Assembly: GCF_900102005.1 (NCBI RefSeq)
Contig: NZ_LT627736.1
Coordinates: forward strand, 2,480,001 to 2,544,000
DNA: 64,000 nucleotides
Reading direction: 5' to 3'
From: Microbacterium sp. LKL04
GTDB lineage: Bacteria > Actinomycetota > Actinomycetes > Actinomycetales > Microbacteriaceae
In this document: positions 1 through 8,910 of the stretch, piece by piece
Layout of the letters: each line of letters starts with the position of its first letter
Numbering within the stretch: the stretch's first letter is position 1
Notes under the pieces: model-generated
What the model was told of the DNA's origin: nothing
Seen by the model: the letters and a program-made list of their open reading frames with translations, nothing else
Database searches by the model: none
Made by a program: the position numbers and the translations under genes

Positions 1-611
1 AGGCCCTCGAGTGCGTAGTACTCGCACTGGATCGGGATCAGGACCTCGGTCGCGGCGGTGAAAGCGTTGATCGTGAGAAGTCCGAGCGACGGAGGGCAGT
101 CGATGAAGACGAAGTCGACATGGTTCTCACTCAGATACGCGTCCAGGGCCGTTCGCAGGCGATGCTCGCGGGCGACCTTGGAGACCAACTCGATCTCAGC
201 ACCCGCCAAGTTGATGGTCGAGGGGGCGCACAGCAGATTCGGGGATTCCGGGCTGCTCTGGATGACATCCGCGAGCGGCTCGTCGTCGATGATCACGTCG
301 TAGATGCTGGCCACGTCAGCACTGTGGGGGATCCCGAGGGCGGTCGACGCATTTCCCTGCGGATCCAGATCGATCACCAGAACACGTGCACCGACCGATG
401 CGAGGCCAGCGGCGAGATTCACGGTCGTCGTGGTCTTACCCACGCCGCCCTTCTGGTTCGACACGGTGAGCACGCGCGTCGTGCCGTCGAACTCGACCTC
501 GATCGCCGCCAATGCCTTCCGGCGCGACGTCAGATTCGCCAACTCGCGGGCGATCGGACTGTCGTCGAAAGAGAAGGGTGCGGGAGAGGTGGTATTCTCC
601 GAATCCGGCAC
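1..611 (-). CDS. parA: Chromosome-partitioning ATPase ParA/Soj (3' end outside window)
   Basis: ParA-type Walker ATPase that works with ParB-parS to segregate replicated origins. About 203 residues are present; the C-terminus lies beyond the left edge. The start is a GTG at 611, preceded on the minus strand by AGGAG. A low-complexity N-terminal extension of about 45 residues precedes the deviant Walker A motif KGGVGKTT (residues 54-61), then DLDPQGNAS and the Walker B-like FIDCPPSLGLL. The extension is usual for actinobacterial ParA. It is the first gene of a minus-strand unit that should continue into parB outside the window. The parS cluster lies directly upstream. Identification is firm; only the length cannot be judged. 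Confidence 0.95.
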   Translation of the reverse strand, partial: MPDSENTTSPAPFSFDDSPIARELANLTSRRKALAAIEVEFDGTTRVLTVSNQKGGVGKTTTTVNLAAGLASVGARVLVIDLDPQGNASTALGIPHSADVASIYDVIIDDEPLADVIQSSPESPNLLCAPSTINLAGAEIELVSKVAREHRLRTALDAYLSENHVDFVFIDCPPSLGLLTINAFTAATEVLIPIQCEYYALEG

Positions 612-680
612 CTGATACTCCTGTCGTGTCGAGGACTATTCCACTGTAGTCGAGGCCTCCCCTGTCAGCGGATGAGCCTA

Positions 681-696
681 TGTTTCACGTGAAACG
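681..696. other. parS site 1 (one mismatch)
   Basis: 16-bp palindrome TGTTTCACGTGAAACG; the last base differs from the ParB-binding consensus TGTTTCACGTGAAACA. It is the site closest to the parA start, 70 bp upstream. Confidence 0.85.
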
Positions 697-708
697 TGCG
701 GTGGCGGG

Positions 709-724
709 TGTTTCACGTGAAACA
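709..724. other. parS site 2 (perfect)
   Basis: Perfect match to the canonical parS palindrome TGTTTCACGTGAAACA, 28 bp from site 1 (start to start), between parA and rsmG. Confidence 0.95.
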
Positions 725-748
725 TCGACCGTGCCACTAGCGCGGCAC

Positions 749-764
749 TGTTTCACGTGAAACA
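749..764. other. parS site 3 (perfect)
   Basis: Second perfect parS palindrome in the parA-rsmG gap, 40 bp from site 2 and just beyond the rsmG stop codon at 774. Confidence 0.95.
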
Positions 765-773
765 TGACGGGTG

Positions 774-1418
774 TCAGCGCACAGTCGCGCGGATCACCCG
801 TGTCGGCTCCTCGACGATGCCGTCGCCGATGGGCTCGACGCGGACATCCGACAACCGGAACTTGCGGACGATCTTCTCTGCTGCCGCGATCTCGTTCGCC
901 GCGTTCGCGCCCTTCAGCAGGATCAACTCCCCGCCGTTCCGGACGAGGGGTGCGGTGATGGGGATGAGCGTACGGAATGCACTGAGCGCGCGCGCCGTCA
1001 CCGCATCCAGGACGGGACCTTCCGTCCAGTCCTCGCCGCGCGCACGGACGATCTCGACGTTGTCGAGCCCCAGCGCGTCAGCCTGCTCGGTCAACCAGGC
1101 GATGCGCCGCTCCATCGGCTCGACGAGCACCCAGCGCACGTCGGGCCGCGCGATCGCGAGGACGAGGCCGGGGAGACCCGCACCGGATCCGATGTCGCCG
1201 ACGCGAGATCCTGCGGTGAACAACGGAGCCGCAACGCCGCTGTTCAGAATGTGGCGCGTCCAAATGCGGGGGAGTTCGAGCGGACCGATGAGCCCGCGTT
1301 CCTCGCCCTGTGCGATCAGCGCTGCGGTGAACCGACGCGCGAGATCAACCCGATCGCCGAAGACGGATGCCGCGGCATCCGGTTCAGCCTCGGGTGTTTC
1401 ACGTGAAACATCACCCAC
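774..1418 (-). CDS. rsmG: 16S rRNA (guanine-N7) methyltransferase RsmG/GidB
   Basis: SAM-dependent enzyme that methylates N7 of G527 (E. coli numbering) of 16S rRNA; its loss is a known route to low-level streptomycin resistance. The 214-residue product has the family length. It carries the SAM-binding stretch VGDIGSGAGLPGL, then LVEPMERR and the C-terminal half of the Rossmann fold (ARALSAF, LLKG). I chose the GTG at 1418, which overlaps the jag stop by 8 bp. The open frame extends further upstream but that part lies inside jag and does not look like the family. A parS site is embedded in codons 3-8, encoding VSRET. Confidence 0.93.
   Translation of the reverse strand: MGDVSRETPEAEPDAAASVFGDRVDLARRFTAALIAQGEERGLIGPLELPRIWTRHILNSGVAAPLFTAGSRVGDIGSGAGLPGLVLAIARPDVRWVLVEPMERRIAWLTEQADALGLDNVEIVRARGEDWTEGPVLDAVTARALSAFRTLIPITAPLVRNGGELILLKGANAANEIAAAEKIVRKFRLSDVRVEPIGDGIVEEPTRVIRATVR
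1395..1410. other. parS site 4, inside rsmG
   Basis: Perfect TGTTTCACGTGAAACA within the first codons of rsmG, 1 bp past the jag stop codon. Intragenic parS at this place is known in other actinobacteria and Gram-positives. Here it is read as part of the RsmG N-terminus. Confidence 0.93.
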
Positions 1419-1914
1419 GGCGGAGAACCGTGTGGCGGTCCGCACCTTCGCCGTAGGACTCGGACACCAGGCCGTGTTCTGCGGCGATGTCGTGCACGAG
1501 CTTGCGCTCGTAGCTGGACATCGGTGGGAGGGATGCCTGCGAGGCACCGTCGTCGAGGCGCTCGAGGGCTCGCTCGACGAGCTTCTGCAGCTGGCCTCGA
1601 CGGGCGTCACGGGATCCACCGACGTCCAGGATCAGACGCGAGAAGCGTCCCGTCTTCGTCTGCACAGCGATGCGGGTGAGTTCCTGAAGCGCCTGCACCG
1701 TGTCGGGATCGGCGAGCAGCGACAGCGCGCCGGCCTGCTCGTTCTCGACCGAGACGTAGGCGCGGCCCGCACGCACGTCGAGCGTCAGGTCGCCGTCGAT
1801 GTCGGCGATGTCGAGGATCCCCTCGACGAAGTCGGCCGCGATGTCGCCTTCCTGCTCGAGCTCGTCGACGGTGGGCGCGGGGCGGGCGCCGGCGGTGTTG
1901 TCAGTCGTGGTCAT
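1411..1914 (-). CDS. jag: Jag/KhpB-type RNA-binding protein (KH + R3H)
   Basis: Single-stranded nucleic-acid-binding protein of the Jag/SpoIIIJ-associated family, 167 residues. An acidic N-terminus is followed by a KH-like domain (about residues 40-100) and a C-terminal R3H domain with the RxxxH signature in SSYERKLVHDIAAEHG. The Jag-N domain of firmicute members is absent, as usual in actinobacteria. The gene sits between yidC and rsmG in the conserved order, 20 bp downstream of yidC, so probably on the same message. Homologues act in RNA regulation of cell division and envelope growth; the exact targets here are not known. Confidence 0.9.
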   Translation of the reverse strand: MTTTDNTAGARPAPTVDELEQEGDIAADFVEGILDIADIDGDLTLDVRAGRAYVSVENEQAGALSLLADPDTVQALQELTRIAVQTKTGRFSRLILDVGGSRDARRGQLQKLVERALERLDDGASQASLPPMSSYERKLVHDIAAEHGLVSESYGEGADRHTVLRRG

Positions 1915-1934
1915 CGTGAATCCTTCAGTCCTCG

Positions 1935-3032
1935 TCAGGACGAGCTGTCCTGCTTGCCCTTCTGAGCCTGCTTCTTGGCACGGTTCTTACCTACCGGCTG
2001 TTGACGCTTCGGCGCAGCCGCCTTCGCACGCTCCGCCTCTTCGAGCAGACGCTGCTGCTCGGCCTCGTACTTGGCCATCGGGATGACCTTGCCGGTGGCG
2101 TCGAGCGCCTTGCCCTTCTTCGCGAGACGCTCTTCGCGCGCCTTCGCGGCCTCGGAGCCGGGGGTCGGCAGGTTCCGGATGACGATGAACTGCTGGACCA
2201 TGGTCCAGATGTTCGACGTGAACCAGTACATGACCACGCCGAGGGGGAAGAAGACACCCGAGAAGATGAAGGCGAGGGGGAGGACGTAGAGCATGATGCG
2301 CTGCATCTGGTACGCCTGGCCGGTCTTGGCCTCGGGGGACAGGTTCTTCGAGATGATCTGCAGCTGCGTGAAGAACTGCGACAGGATCATCAGGATGACG
2401 AGGATCACGAGGATCACGACCGTCGCGGTCTGATTCGTGTTGATCGCGTCGATCATGTTGACGTGCAGCGGCGCGACACCGAAGAGCTCGGCGTTGTAGA
2501 ACTCGCGCGTCAGCGTGGCATTGAGAAGGCCGGTGCCACCGACGCCCCACTCCGCGTGCCGCTTGACCTCGCTGAGCGTGTAGAACATGCCGAGAAGGAT
2601 CGGCATCTGCACCAGGAGTGGAAGGCAGCTCGACAGCGGCGTCGTGCCGTGCTTCTTGTACATCGCCATGGTCTCGCGGCTCATGGCCTCGCGAGAGAGC
2701 TGGTCGCGCTTGCCGCGGTAGCGCTCCTGGATCTTGCGCATCTCGGGCGCGAGCTCCATCATCTTGCGCTGGCTCTTGATCTGCCGCACGAACAGCGGGA
2801 TCAGCGCGGCACGCACGACGATGACGAGACCGACGATGGACAAAACCCAGGTCAGACCCGCATCCGGCTGCAAACCGATGGACGTGAAGATCCAGTGCCA
2901 GAAGACGAGGATCGCCTCGACGACGAACTTGAACGGCCACAGGATGACACTGAAGAAGTCCGTGCCGCCGGGTTTCGGGGTCGTCGGGTTCGGAAGGGGC
3001 GGCAGGGTCGCCGCGGCGGCGAAGAGATCCAC
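1935..3032 (-). CDS. yidC: Membrane protein insertase YidC/Oxa1
   Basis: Inserts and folds inner-membrane proteins, alone or with SecYEG. Product about 365 residues. It has an N-terminal hydrophobic segment, the conserved first-core-TM arginine in VIVVRAALIPLF, the charged hairpin with KSQRKMMELAPEM, then TM segments including LPLLVQMPILLGMFYTL and a basic Lys/Ala-rich cytoplasmic tail for ribosome contact. The single-membrane Gram-positive form lacks the large periplasmic domain. The start is either GTG 3032 or the adjacent TTG 3035; AAAGGA lies upstream of both. It lies 3-6 bp downstream of yidD. Confidence 0.95.
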   Translation of the reverse strand: MDLFAAAATLPPLPNPTTPKPGGTDFFSVILWPFKFVVEAILVFWHWIFTSIGLQPDAGLTWVLSIVGLVIVVRAALIPLFVRQIKSQRKMMELAPEMRKIQERYRGKRDQLSREAMSRETMAMYKKHGTTPLSSCLPLLVQMPILLGMFYTLSEVKRHAEWGVGGTGLLNATLTREFYNAELFGVAPLHVNMIDAINTNQTATVVILVILVILMILSQFFTQLQIISKNLSPEAKTGQAYQMQRIMLYVLPLAFIFSGVFFPLGVVMYWFTSNIWTMVQQFIVIRNLPTPGSEAAKAREERLAKKGKALDATGKVIPMAKYEAEQQRLLEEAERAKAAAPKRQQPVGKNRAKKQAQKGKQDSSS

Positions 3033-3038
3033 CAAGGA

Positions 3039-3395
3039 TCAGTCCTTTCTGCGGGGCACGACGAAGCCGTGCGAAGTCAGGTCGTGCCGGAAGTGCGTGT
3101 GGGCGGGGACATCATCGATGCCGCCCGCTGCCCACGGGTGGCATCGTGCGAGGCGGGCGGCTGCGAGTGCCGACCCTTTGATCACACCGTGCTGCTGCAC
3201 CGCGCCGAGTGCATAGGCCGAACACGAGGGATAGTACTTGCAGACATCGCCGTACGTCTGGGAGATGGTGGCGCGGTATCCGTGCAGGAGACCGATCACG
3301 GCGTTGCGGGGGAGAAGGACGAGGGATGCCGGCAGTGCTGCGGCATCCACCACCGCTTCTCCTCGCGTGTAGGAGGGGAGAGGTGCGGAGCTCAC
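3039..3395 (-). CDS. yidD: Membrane protein insertion efficiency factor YidD
   Basis: Small membrane-associated factor that helps YidC-dependent insertion. The family core is plain: KYYPSCSAYALGAVQQHG, then RLARCHPWAAGGIDDVP. I chose GTG 3395 because it overlaps the rnpA stop in a GTGA arrangement, giving 118 residues; an upstream in-frame ATG at 3419 would overlap rnpA by 28 bp. The conserved rnpA-yidD-yidC order supports the call. Confidence 0.92.
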   Translation of the reverse strand: MSSAPLPSYTRGEAVVDAAALPASLVLLPRNAVIGLLHGYRATISQTYGDVCKYYPSCSAYALGAVQQHGVIKGSALAAARLARCHPWAAGGIDDVPAHTHFRHDLTSHGFVVPRRKD

Positions 3396-3730
3396 GCGGC
3401 GGCCTTCCGTTCGAGGCATCGCACGACCTCGGTGCGCAGCGCCGCGTAGTCGGCGGATGCCGCAGACGGCAGCACGCGGATCACCACGTCGGCCCCGGGA
3501 CGGACGCCGTCGAGGGCTTCCGCGCAGATCGCCTTAAGGCGCCGCCTCACGGTATTGCGCACGACAGCGCCCCCCACGCGCTTGCTCACGATGAAGCCGA
3601 AGCGTGGGGGGCGCTGCTCAGAAGTGCTGACCACATGGGTCACGGTGTGCGCTGCCGCACAGCGAGAACCTCCGCGGACGACGGAACGGTAGTCCGCCCC
3701 GCGGGTGATGCGATTCCCGCGCGCCAGCAC
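3392..3730 (-). CDS. rnpA: Ribonuclease P protein component
   Basis: Protein subunit that assists the RNase P RNA in removing tRNA 5' leaders. The 112-residue basic protein begins at GTG 3730, 9 bp after rpmH. The N-terminus MLARGNRITRGADYRSVVR and the family signature RFGFIVSKRVGGAVVRNTVRRRLK (RNR-type motif VRNTVRRRLK) are present, with the Ile/Val-Arg C-terminal helix region. It is co-oriented and close-packed with rpmH, as almost everywhere in bacteria. Confidence 0.95.
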   Translation of the reverse strand: MLARGNRITRGADYRSVVRGGSRCAAAHTVTHVVSTSEQRPPRFGFIVSKRVGGAVVRNTVRRRLKAICAEALDGVRPGADVVIRVLPSAASADYAALRTEVVRCLERKAAA

Positions 3731-3739
3731 CGTGTGGCG

Positions 3740-3877
3740 TCAGGCCGAGAGCTCGGTGCGCCCCTTGGAGCGACGAGCCGAAAGGATGGCGCGGCCGGCG
3801 CGGGTGCGCATACGGGCGCGGAAGCCGTGCTTCTTGGCGCGGCGGCGGTTGTTGGGCTGGAACGTGCGCTTGCTCAT
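3740..3877 (-). CDS. rpmH: 50S ribosomal protein L34
   Basis: 45-residue highly basic protein starting [20 protein letters not shown], the L34 signature. ATG at 3877 with GGAG 8-9 bp upstream. It is the first gene of the left-going rpmH-rnpA-yidD-yidC-jag-rsmG unit and diverges from dnaA. Confidence 0.97.
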   Translation of the reverse strand: MSKRTFQPNNRRRAKKHGFRARMRTRAGRAILSARRSKGRTELSA

Positions 3878-3975
3878 GAAGATCACTCCGGAAAGGCGGG
3901 GTCACCCGAACGCTCGAGACCGGGGACACAGGTACATGGGGGACCCACGCCGAAAAGGCGCAAGTCAACCGACCT

Positions 3976-4004
3976 AGGATACGTCGAGATTCCTGAGATC
4001 CCAA
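3976..4004 (-). promoter_or_regulatory. Putative rpmH promoter
   Basis: On the minus strand TTGGGA (3999-4004), a 17-bp spacer, then TATCCT (3976-3981), about 100 bp upstream of rpmH. A good housekeeping-sigma match in a G+C-rich intergenic region. The rest of the 305-bp rpmH-dnaA gap holds the DnaA-box-bearing dnaA leader. Confidence 0.5.
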
Positions 4005-4025
4005 ACTCGTCACACCGACCGGCCA

Positions 4026-4169
4026 TTATCCACCGGTGGTCGAACGCCGCTGGCGACGACACGCGGGCCGGTTCTACAGTGGGTTTTGCCTTGCGCTGCC
4101 CAGATGACTAGCGTGATCCGGACACTTATCCACAGGTTGTGCACAGTCCCGTACACACCATTGTCCACA
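4026..4169 (+). promoter_or_regulatory. DnaA boxes in the dnaA leader
   Basis: Three plus-strand 9-mers match or nearly match TTATCCACA: TTATCCACC (4026-4034), TTATCCACA (4126-4134) and TTGTCCACA (4161-4169), the last ending 13 bp before the dnaA ATG. A possible dnaA -10 (TACAGT, 4075-4080) lies between the first two. The arrangement suggests autoregulation of dnaA by DnaA, which is known in many bacteria. The promoter assignment is weak; the boxes are clear. Confidence 0.7.
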
Positions 4170-4182
4170 CCCCAGGAGGGTC

Positions 4183-5607
4183 ATGTCCGAGCACGAACTT
4201 CCAGATGTCCCCGTCTGGACCGCTGTGCTCGACGTCCTCGCTCACGACGACCGCGTCACTCCGCAACTGCACGGGTTCGTGAACCTCGCCGTCGCACAGG
4301 GCGTCATGAGCGGCACCCTGTATCTCGACGTGCCCAACGATCTGACCGCCGGCCAGTTCAACAAGCGCCTGCGCGGCCCGATCATGGAGGCCCTCGCCCA
4401 GGTCGACGCCGAACCGGCCGCCAGCACGTTCCGCGTCGTGGTGAACCCCGAACTCGGCGACGCCCACCTCACCGCGCCCGTCCCCGTGCAGTCCGCTCTC
4501 GCACCGACGCCCACGGCCCCGATCCGCCCGAACGCCGAGGACTACAGCGAGCAGGCGGCACCGGCATCCCGCAACGACACCCGCCTGAACCCGAAGTACA
4601 CCTTCGACAACTTCGTCATCGGTCAGTCCAACCGCTTCGCACACGCCGCGGCCGTCGCCGTCGCGGAAGCTCCGGCCAAGGCGTATAACCCGCTGTTCAT
4701 CTACGGCGACTCGGGACTCGGCAAGACCCACCTCCTGCACGCGATCGGCGACTACGCGATCAACCTCTACACGGGTATCAAGGTGCGGTACGTGTCGAGC
4801 GAGGAATTCACGAACGACTTCATCAACTCGATCGTCAACAACCGGGCGTCGGCGTTCCAGGCGCGCTACCGCGACGTCGACATCCTGCTCATCGACGACA
4901 TCCAGTTCCTCCAGGGTCGCGCCGAGACCCAGGAAGCCTTCTTCCACACCTTCAATCAGCTGCACGACCACGACAAGCAGGTCGTGATCACGAGCGATGT
5001 CCCGCCCCGGCACCTCACCGGCTTCGAGGACCGGATGCGGAGCCGCTTCGAGTGGGGCCTCATCACCGATGTGCAGGCCCCCGACCTCGAGACCCGTATC
5101 GCTATCCTGCGCAAGAAGGCCCAGTCGGAGCGACTCCAGGTGCCGGACGAGGTCCTCGAGTACATCGCCACCAAGGTCTCGAGCAACATCCGGGAGCTCG
5201 AGGGCGCGCTCATCCGCGTCTCGGCTTTCGCGAGCCTCAACCGGTCGAACCTCGACATCTCGCTCGCGCAGACCGTGCTCCGCGACATCGTGGACCAGGA
5301 CGACGCAAACGTCATCTCGCCGACCGACATCATCTCCGCGACGGCCCAGTACTTCCGCCTCACAGTCGACGACCTCTACGGATCGAGCCGGTCGCAGTCG
5401 GTCGCGACCGCTCGACAGATCGCGATGTACCTGTGCCGCGAGCGGACGAGTCTGTCACTGCCGAAGATCGGTCAGCTCTTCGGCAACCGCGATCACACGA
5501 CGGTCATGTACGCCTACAAGAAGATCAGCGAACTCATGAAGGAGCGTCGCTCGATCTACAACCAGGTGTCGGAGATCACGTCGCAGCTGGGCCGCTCCGG
5601 CCGCTGA
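4183..5607 (+). CDS. dnaA: Chromosomal replication initiator DnaA
   Basis: AAA+ initiator that binds DnaA boxes and melts oriC. 474 residues: domain I (about 1-85, interaction), a variable linker (about 90-140), an AAA+ core with Walker A GDSGLGKT (175-182), Walker [10 protein letters not shown] and the sensor region, and domain IV with the DNA-binding signature region [24 protein letters not shown] near the C-terminus. ATG 4183 follows an AGGAGGG Shine-Dalgarno. The linker is shorter than in Streptomyces DnaA. oriC follows directly. Confidence 0.98.
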   Translation: MSEHELPDVPVWTAVLDVLAHDDRVTPQLHGFVNLAVAQGVMSGTLYLDVPNDLTAGQFNKRLRGPIMEALAQVDAEPAASTFRVVVNPELGDAHLTAPVPVQSALAPTPTAPIRPNAEDYSEQAAPASRNDTRLNPKYTFDNFVIGQSNRFAHAAAVAVAEAPAKAYNPLFIYGDSGLGKTHLLHAIGDYAINLYTGIKVRYVSSEEFTNDFINSIVNNRASAFQARYRDVDILLIDDIQFLQGRAETQEAFFHTFNQLHDHDKQVVITSDVPPRHLTGFEDRMRSRFEWGLITDVQAPDLETRIAILRKKAQSERLQVPDEVLEYIATKVSSNIRELEGALIRVSAFASLNRSNLDISLAQTVLRDIVDQDDANVISPTDIISATAQYFRLTVDDLYGSSRSQSVATARQIAMYLCRERTSLSLPKIGQLFGNRDHTTVMYAYKKISELMKERRSIYNQVSEITSQLGRSGR

Positions 5608-6038
5608 CGGACGCACACGCCCGAGCGTTCGGGCGTACTTGACACGCTCCCGGACTCACCCCCACAATGCGGTTTCCCACAGTGTGGAAAGCCTGTGGAT
5701 AACTGTGCGGCGACGGCCCTCAGATGTGAACGAACGGCGGCCGCCTGTGGATGAAGGTCTGAACGCGACATCGTCGACGTCCGCGTTGTCCCGCGAGTTT
5801 CCGCAGCCCGTGCACAAGTTACACAGATGTGGTTCCGGCTCGGCGACTGGGATCCACCGACTTATCCACAGTTTCCACAACTGTTAACAAGAAGACAGAG
5901 AACTATCTAATGAGAACCCGGTCCGATCACACCGAGGGGTGAGATCCGGCTCCGCTCGATCCACGCAGAGACGCTTCCGGACCGGCTCGACATGGGCACT
6001 AGCATGAGAGGGCCCATCTCGCCGTCAAGGGAGCATCC
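5608..6038. other. oriC: Chromosomal origin of replication oriC
   Basis: 431-bp non-coding gap between dnaA and dnaN. Clear DnaA boxes: TGTGGATAA (5694-5702, reverse), TGTGGATGA (5746-5754, reverse, one mismatch) and TTATCCACA (5862-5870, forward). Weaker ones are TGTGGAAAG (5683-5691) and GTTTCCACA (5871-5879). A relatively A+T-rich stretch at about 5878-5920, containing GTTAACAAG, directly follows the last pair and is the best candidate unwinding element. The dnaA-dnaN position is the standard actinobacterial oriC location. No coding frame here looks real. Confidence 0.88.
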
Positions 6039-7181
6039 GTGAAGTTCCACGTCAACCGCGACGTATTCAGCGAAGCCGTGTCGTTCGTGGTGAAGCTGCT
6101 CCCGCAGCGGAACCCCCAGCCGATCCTCGCCGGCGTGCTCATCGAAGCGACCGACGACGGTCTGTCGCTGGCCGCATTCGACTACGAGGCATCCGCTCGC
6201 ACCCGCATCGACGCGACCGTCGACGAACCGGGCACGATCCTCGTGCACGGCCGGCTCCTCTCCGAGATCGCCAGCCGGCTGCCGAACGCTCCCATCCAGA
6301 TCACGCAGGACGCCGACGGCGAGATCCTCCTGACCTGTGGGTCGGCGCGCTTCACCCTCGCGGCCATGCCGGTCGCCGAGTACCCGGCGATTCCCGAGGT
6401 CTCGGGGGATTCGGGCCTCGTCCCGGGCGACGACTTCTCGACGGCCATCGCGCAGGTCGCGTTCGCGGCATCCCGTGACGACGTCACCCCCGTGCTCACC
6501 GGCGTCCAGCTCGAGGTCACCGGGAACGAGCTCAGCCTCGTCGCCACGGACCGTTACCGGGTCGCTCTCCGTGAGATCAACTTCGACAGCGGCGCCGTCG
6601 CCCGCGAAGAGGCGACCACGGCGCTGGTTCCCGCTCGCACCCTGACCGAGGTCGGCAAGACGTTCGCCCACGCCGGTGACATCCAGGTGTCGTTCTCGGG
6701 ATCGGGTGATCGCGAGATCATCGCCTTCACCGCGGGCAACAAGACCGTCACGTCGCTCCTGATCAAGGGCAACTTCCCCCCGGTCCGGCGCCTCTTCCCG
6801 GCGCAGACCGAGCACTACGCCGTCGTCAACACCGCCGAGCTCGCCGAAGCGGTCCGCCGCGTCTCGCTCGTGCTCGACCGCTCCGCGCCGCTGCGGTTCA
6901 CGTTCTCGGACGAGGGCGTGTCGATGGATGCCGCAGGCACCGAGCAGGCTCGCGCGACCGAATCGGTCGACGCGACGCTCGCCGGTGACGAGGTCACGCT
7001 GGGTCTGAACCCGCAGTACCTGCTCGAGGCCCTCGGTGCGGTGAAGAGCGAGTTCACGCGTGTGACGTTCACCTCCAGCGAGAACGCGAACAAGCTCAGC
7101 CCCGTTCTCATCACGCCGCAGACCTCGGGCACGCCCGAGAGCTTCAAATACCTGCTGCAGCCGAACCTGCTGCTGCGCTGA
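6039..7181 (+). CDS. dnaN: DNA polymerase III beta sliding clamp
   Basis: Ring-shaped processivity clamp; dimeric, three domains per chain. The 380-residue product begins MKFHVNRDVFSEAV, which is typical, and ends with the tandem-fold C-terminal domain (LSPVLITPQ, SFKYLLQPNLLLR; the conserved MP(V/M)R tail is replaced by LLLR as in other actinobacteria). It starts the dnaN-recF-DUF721-gyrB run immediately downstream of oriC. Confidence 0.97.
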   Translation: MKFHVNRDVFSEAVSFVVKLLPQRNPQPILAGVLIEATDDGLSLAAFDYEASARTRIDATVDEPGTILVHGRLLSEIASRLPNAPIQITQDADGEILLTCGSARFTLAAMPVAEYPAIPEVSGDSGLVPGDDFSTAIAQVAFAASRDDVTPVLTGVQLEVTGNELSLVATDRYRVALREINFDSGAVAREEATTALVPARTLTEVGKTFAHAGDIQVSFSGSGDREIIAFTAGNKTVTSLLIKGNFPPVRRLFPAQTEHYAVVNTAELAEAVRRVSLVLDRSAPLRFTFSDEGVSMDAAGTEQARATESVDATLAGDEVTLGLNPQYLLEALGAVKSEFTRVTFTSSENANKLSPVLITPQTSGTPESFKYLLQPNLLLR

Positions 7182-7235
7182 CCCCGTCGTCCGTCCACCT
7201 CGAGGCGTGTCGGTGCCTCGAAGGAGGGTGAGCTG

Positions 7236-8402
7236 GTGATCGTGGAGCATCTGAGTCTCGTCGACTTCCGCAACTACGCGTCGGCCGAGGTGGGCCTCGT
7301 CGCCGGTCCGAACGTCTTCGTCGGCCGTAACGGTCAGGGCAAGACGAATCTCGCCGAGGCGATCGGCTACTTCGCGACGCTCGGCTCGCACCGCGTCTCA
7401 CAGGACGCGCCGATGGTCCGTTACGGAGCGGATGCCGCCTTCGTCCGCGCGCGGCTCGGTTACGGCGACCGGCGCATCCAGCTCGAGGCGCAGCTCAACC
7501 GGTCCGGGTCGAACAAGGCGCGGGTCAACGGCTCGCCGGTACGGACCTCCGAACTCCCGCGCTACGCGCAGGTGGTGCTGTTCGCCCCCGAAGACCTGCA
7601 GATCGTCCGCGGCGATCCGTCGTCGCGCCGTCGGTTCGCCGATCAGCTGCTCGTGCAGCGCTCCCCCCGCATGACCGGTGTGCTGGCCGACTACGACCGC
7701 GTACTCAAGCAGCGCACCGCCCTGCTGAAATCCGCGCGGGCCAGGAGCCTCAAGGCAGAGCAGCTCACGACCCTCGACGTCTGGGACGACAAGCTCGTCT
7801 CGCTCGGGACCGAGATCATCCTGGCGCGGCTCCGTCTGGCGGAGGACCTCGCGCAGCCGATGCGCGATGCCTACGAGGCGATCGCCGGCGCCGATCACGG
7901 CCCGCAGCTCGAATGGATGCTGACCGTGGAGGGTGCCGACCCCGAGGACGACGGCGCTGCCGTGACGCAGACGGGTTCGGCGATCGGAGCGGACGCGATC
8001 GCGGCATCCTTCCGCGCCGGTCTCGCCGCGAAACGCGCGCAGGAACTCGAGCGCGGTGTGACCCTCGTCGGGCCGCACCGGGATGATCTGCTCCTCCGGC
8101 TCCGCGGGCTCCCCGTGAAGGGATACGCGTCGCACGGCGAGTCGTGGTCGACCGCGCTGTCGCTGCGATTGTCGTCGGCGCAGCTCCTGCGCGACCAGTT
8201 GCGACTCGGTGACCCGATCGTCATCCTCGACGACGTCTTCGCCGAACTCGACGCCGATCGTCGGACACGTCTGGCGGGGGTCGTCGCGGACTTCGAACAG
8301 GTCATCGTCACCGCCGCCGTCGAGGGTGACGTCCCCGAGGCCCTCCGCGTCCGGACCGTCCGTGTCGAGGCGGGAACGATCGTGGCGGATGCCGATGTCT
8401 GA
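7236..8402 (+). CDS. recF: DNA replication and repair protein RecF
   Basis: SMC-like ATPase that promotes RecA loading at gaps. 388 residues from GTG 7236, with AAGGAGG just upstream. Walker A GRNGQGKT (30-37), the ABC-type signature region LSLRLSSAQLLR near residue 310, and Walker B PIVILDDVFAELD followed by the D-loop. The N-terminus VEHLSLVDFRNYASAEV fits the family. The stop overlaps the start of the DUF721 gene by 8 bp, implying translational coupling. Confidence 0.96.
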   Translation: MIVEHLSLVDFRNYASAEVGLVAGPNVFVGRNGQGKTNLAEAIGYFATLGSHRVSQDAPMVRYGADAAFVRARLGYGDRRIQLEAQLNRSGSNKARVNGSPVRTSELPRYAQVVLFAPEDLQIVRGDPSSRRRFADQLLVQRSPRMTGVLADYDRVLKQRTALLKSARARSLKAEQLTTLDVWDDKLVSLGTEIILARLRLAEDLAQPMRDAYEAIAGADHGPQLEWMLTVEGADPEDDGAAVTQTGSAIGADAIAASFRAGLAAKRAQELERGVTLVGPHRDDLLLRLRGLPVKGYASHGESWSTALSLRLSSAQLLRDQLRLGDPIVILDDVFAELDADRRTRLAGVVADFEQVIVTAAVEGDVPEALRVRTVRVEAGTIVADADV

Positions 8403-8883
8403 CGCCGGCGGCATCCCCGAGACGGTCTCCACTTACCTGCGCCTGCGCGGTCTCGAGCCCTCCGCGGCCAAGAAGCGCCGCAAGCGGCGGCGGAACGACG
8501 ACGACGAGAACCAGCCGTTCACGTCGGGGCGGGACCCGAAGGGAATGGGCGATCTGCTCGCCGACCTCACGCGTCAGTCCGGATGGGACGTGCAACTCGC
8601 CAAGGAGGACCTCGTCCTCAAGTGGGCCGAGGTCGCCGGTGAGGAGACGGCGCGTCACGCAGATCCCGTCGCGCTGAGCGACGGTGTGCTCACCGTCCAG
8701 TGCGATTCGACCGCGTGGGCGAAGAACCTGCACCTCATGCGCGCGACGATCGTGACGGAGCTCATCCGACGGTTCCCCGAAGCCGGCGTCGAATCGGTCC
8801 GTTTCGTGGGCCCGGACGTCCCCTCATGGAAATGGGGCCCCAGAGCCGTTCCAGGGCGGGGCCCTCGCGATACCTACGGGTGA
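8395..8883 (+). CDS. DUF721 (DciA-like) protein
   Basis: 162-residue protein starting MSDAGGIPETVSTYLRLRG at ATG 8395, overlapping the recF end. A basic stretch KKRRKRRR (about residues 26-33) is followed by the DUF721 domain (about 50-150): LLADLTRQSGWDVQL, KWAEVAGEETARHADPV, LTVQCDSTAWAKNL. DUF721 proteins between recF and gyrB are standard in actinobacteria. The family includes DciA, which loads the replicative helicase in bacteria lacking DnaC/DnaI; that role is probable but inferred from the family and position. Confidence 0.88.
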   Translation: MSDAGGIPETVSTYLRLRGLEPSAAKKRRKRRRNDDDENQPFTSGRDPKGMGDLLADLTRQSGWDVQLAKEDLVLKWAEVAGEETARHADPVALSDGVLTVQCDSTAWAKNLHLMRATIVTELIRRFPEAGVESVRFVGPDVPSWKWGPRAVPGRGPRDTYG

Positions 8884-8910
8884 GGCACGTCCCGCACCCT
8901 CCGAGAAGCT

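Noticed and set aside
1383..1405. ATG in the parS site as an alternative rsmG start (MFHVKH-like frame)
   Set aside because: That ATG is in another frame from the RsmG coding sequence here, so it cannot start this gene.
2001..3449. Long plus-strand frame opposite yidC, yidD and rnpA
   Set aside because: Antisense shadow with His/Asp/Arg-rich composition; the minus-strand genes are certain.
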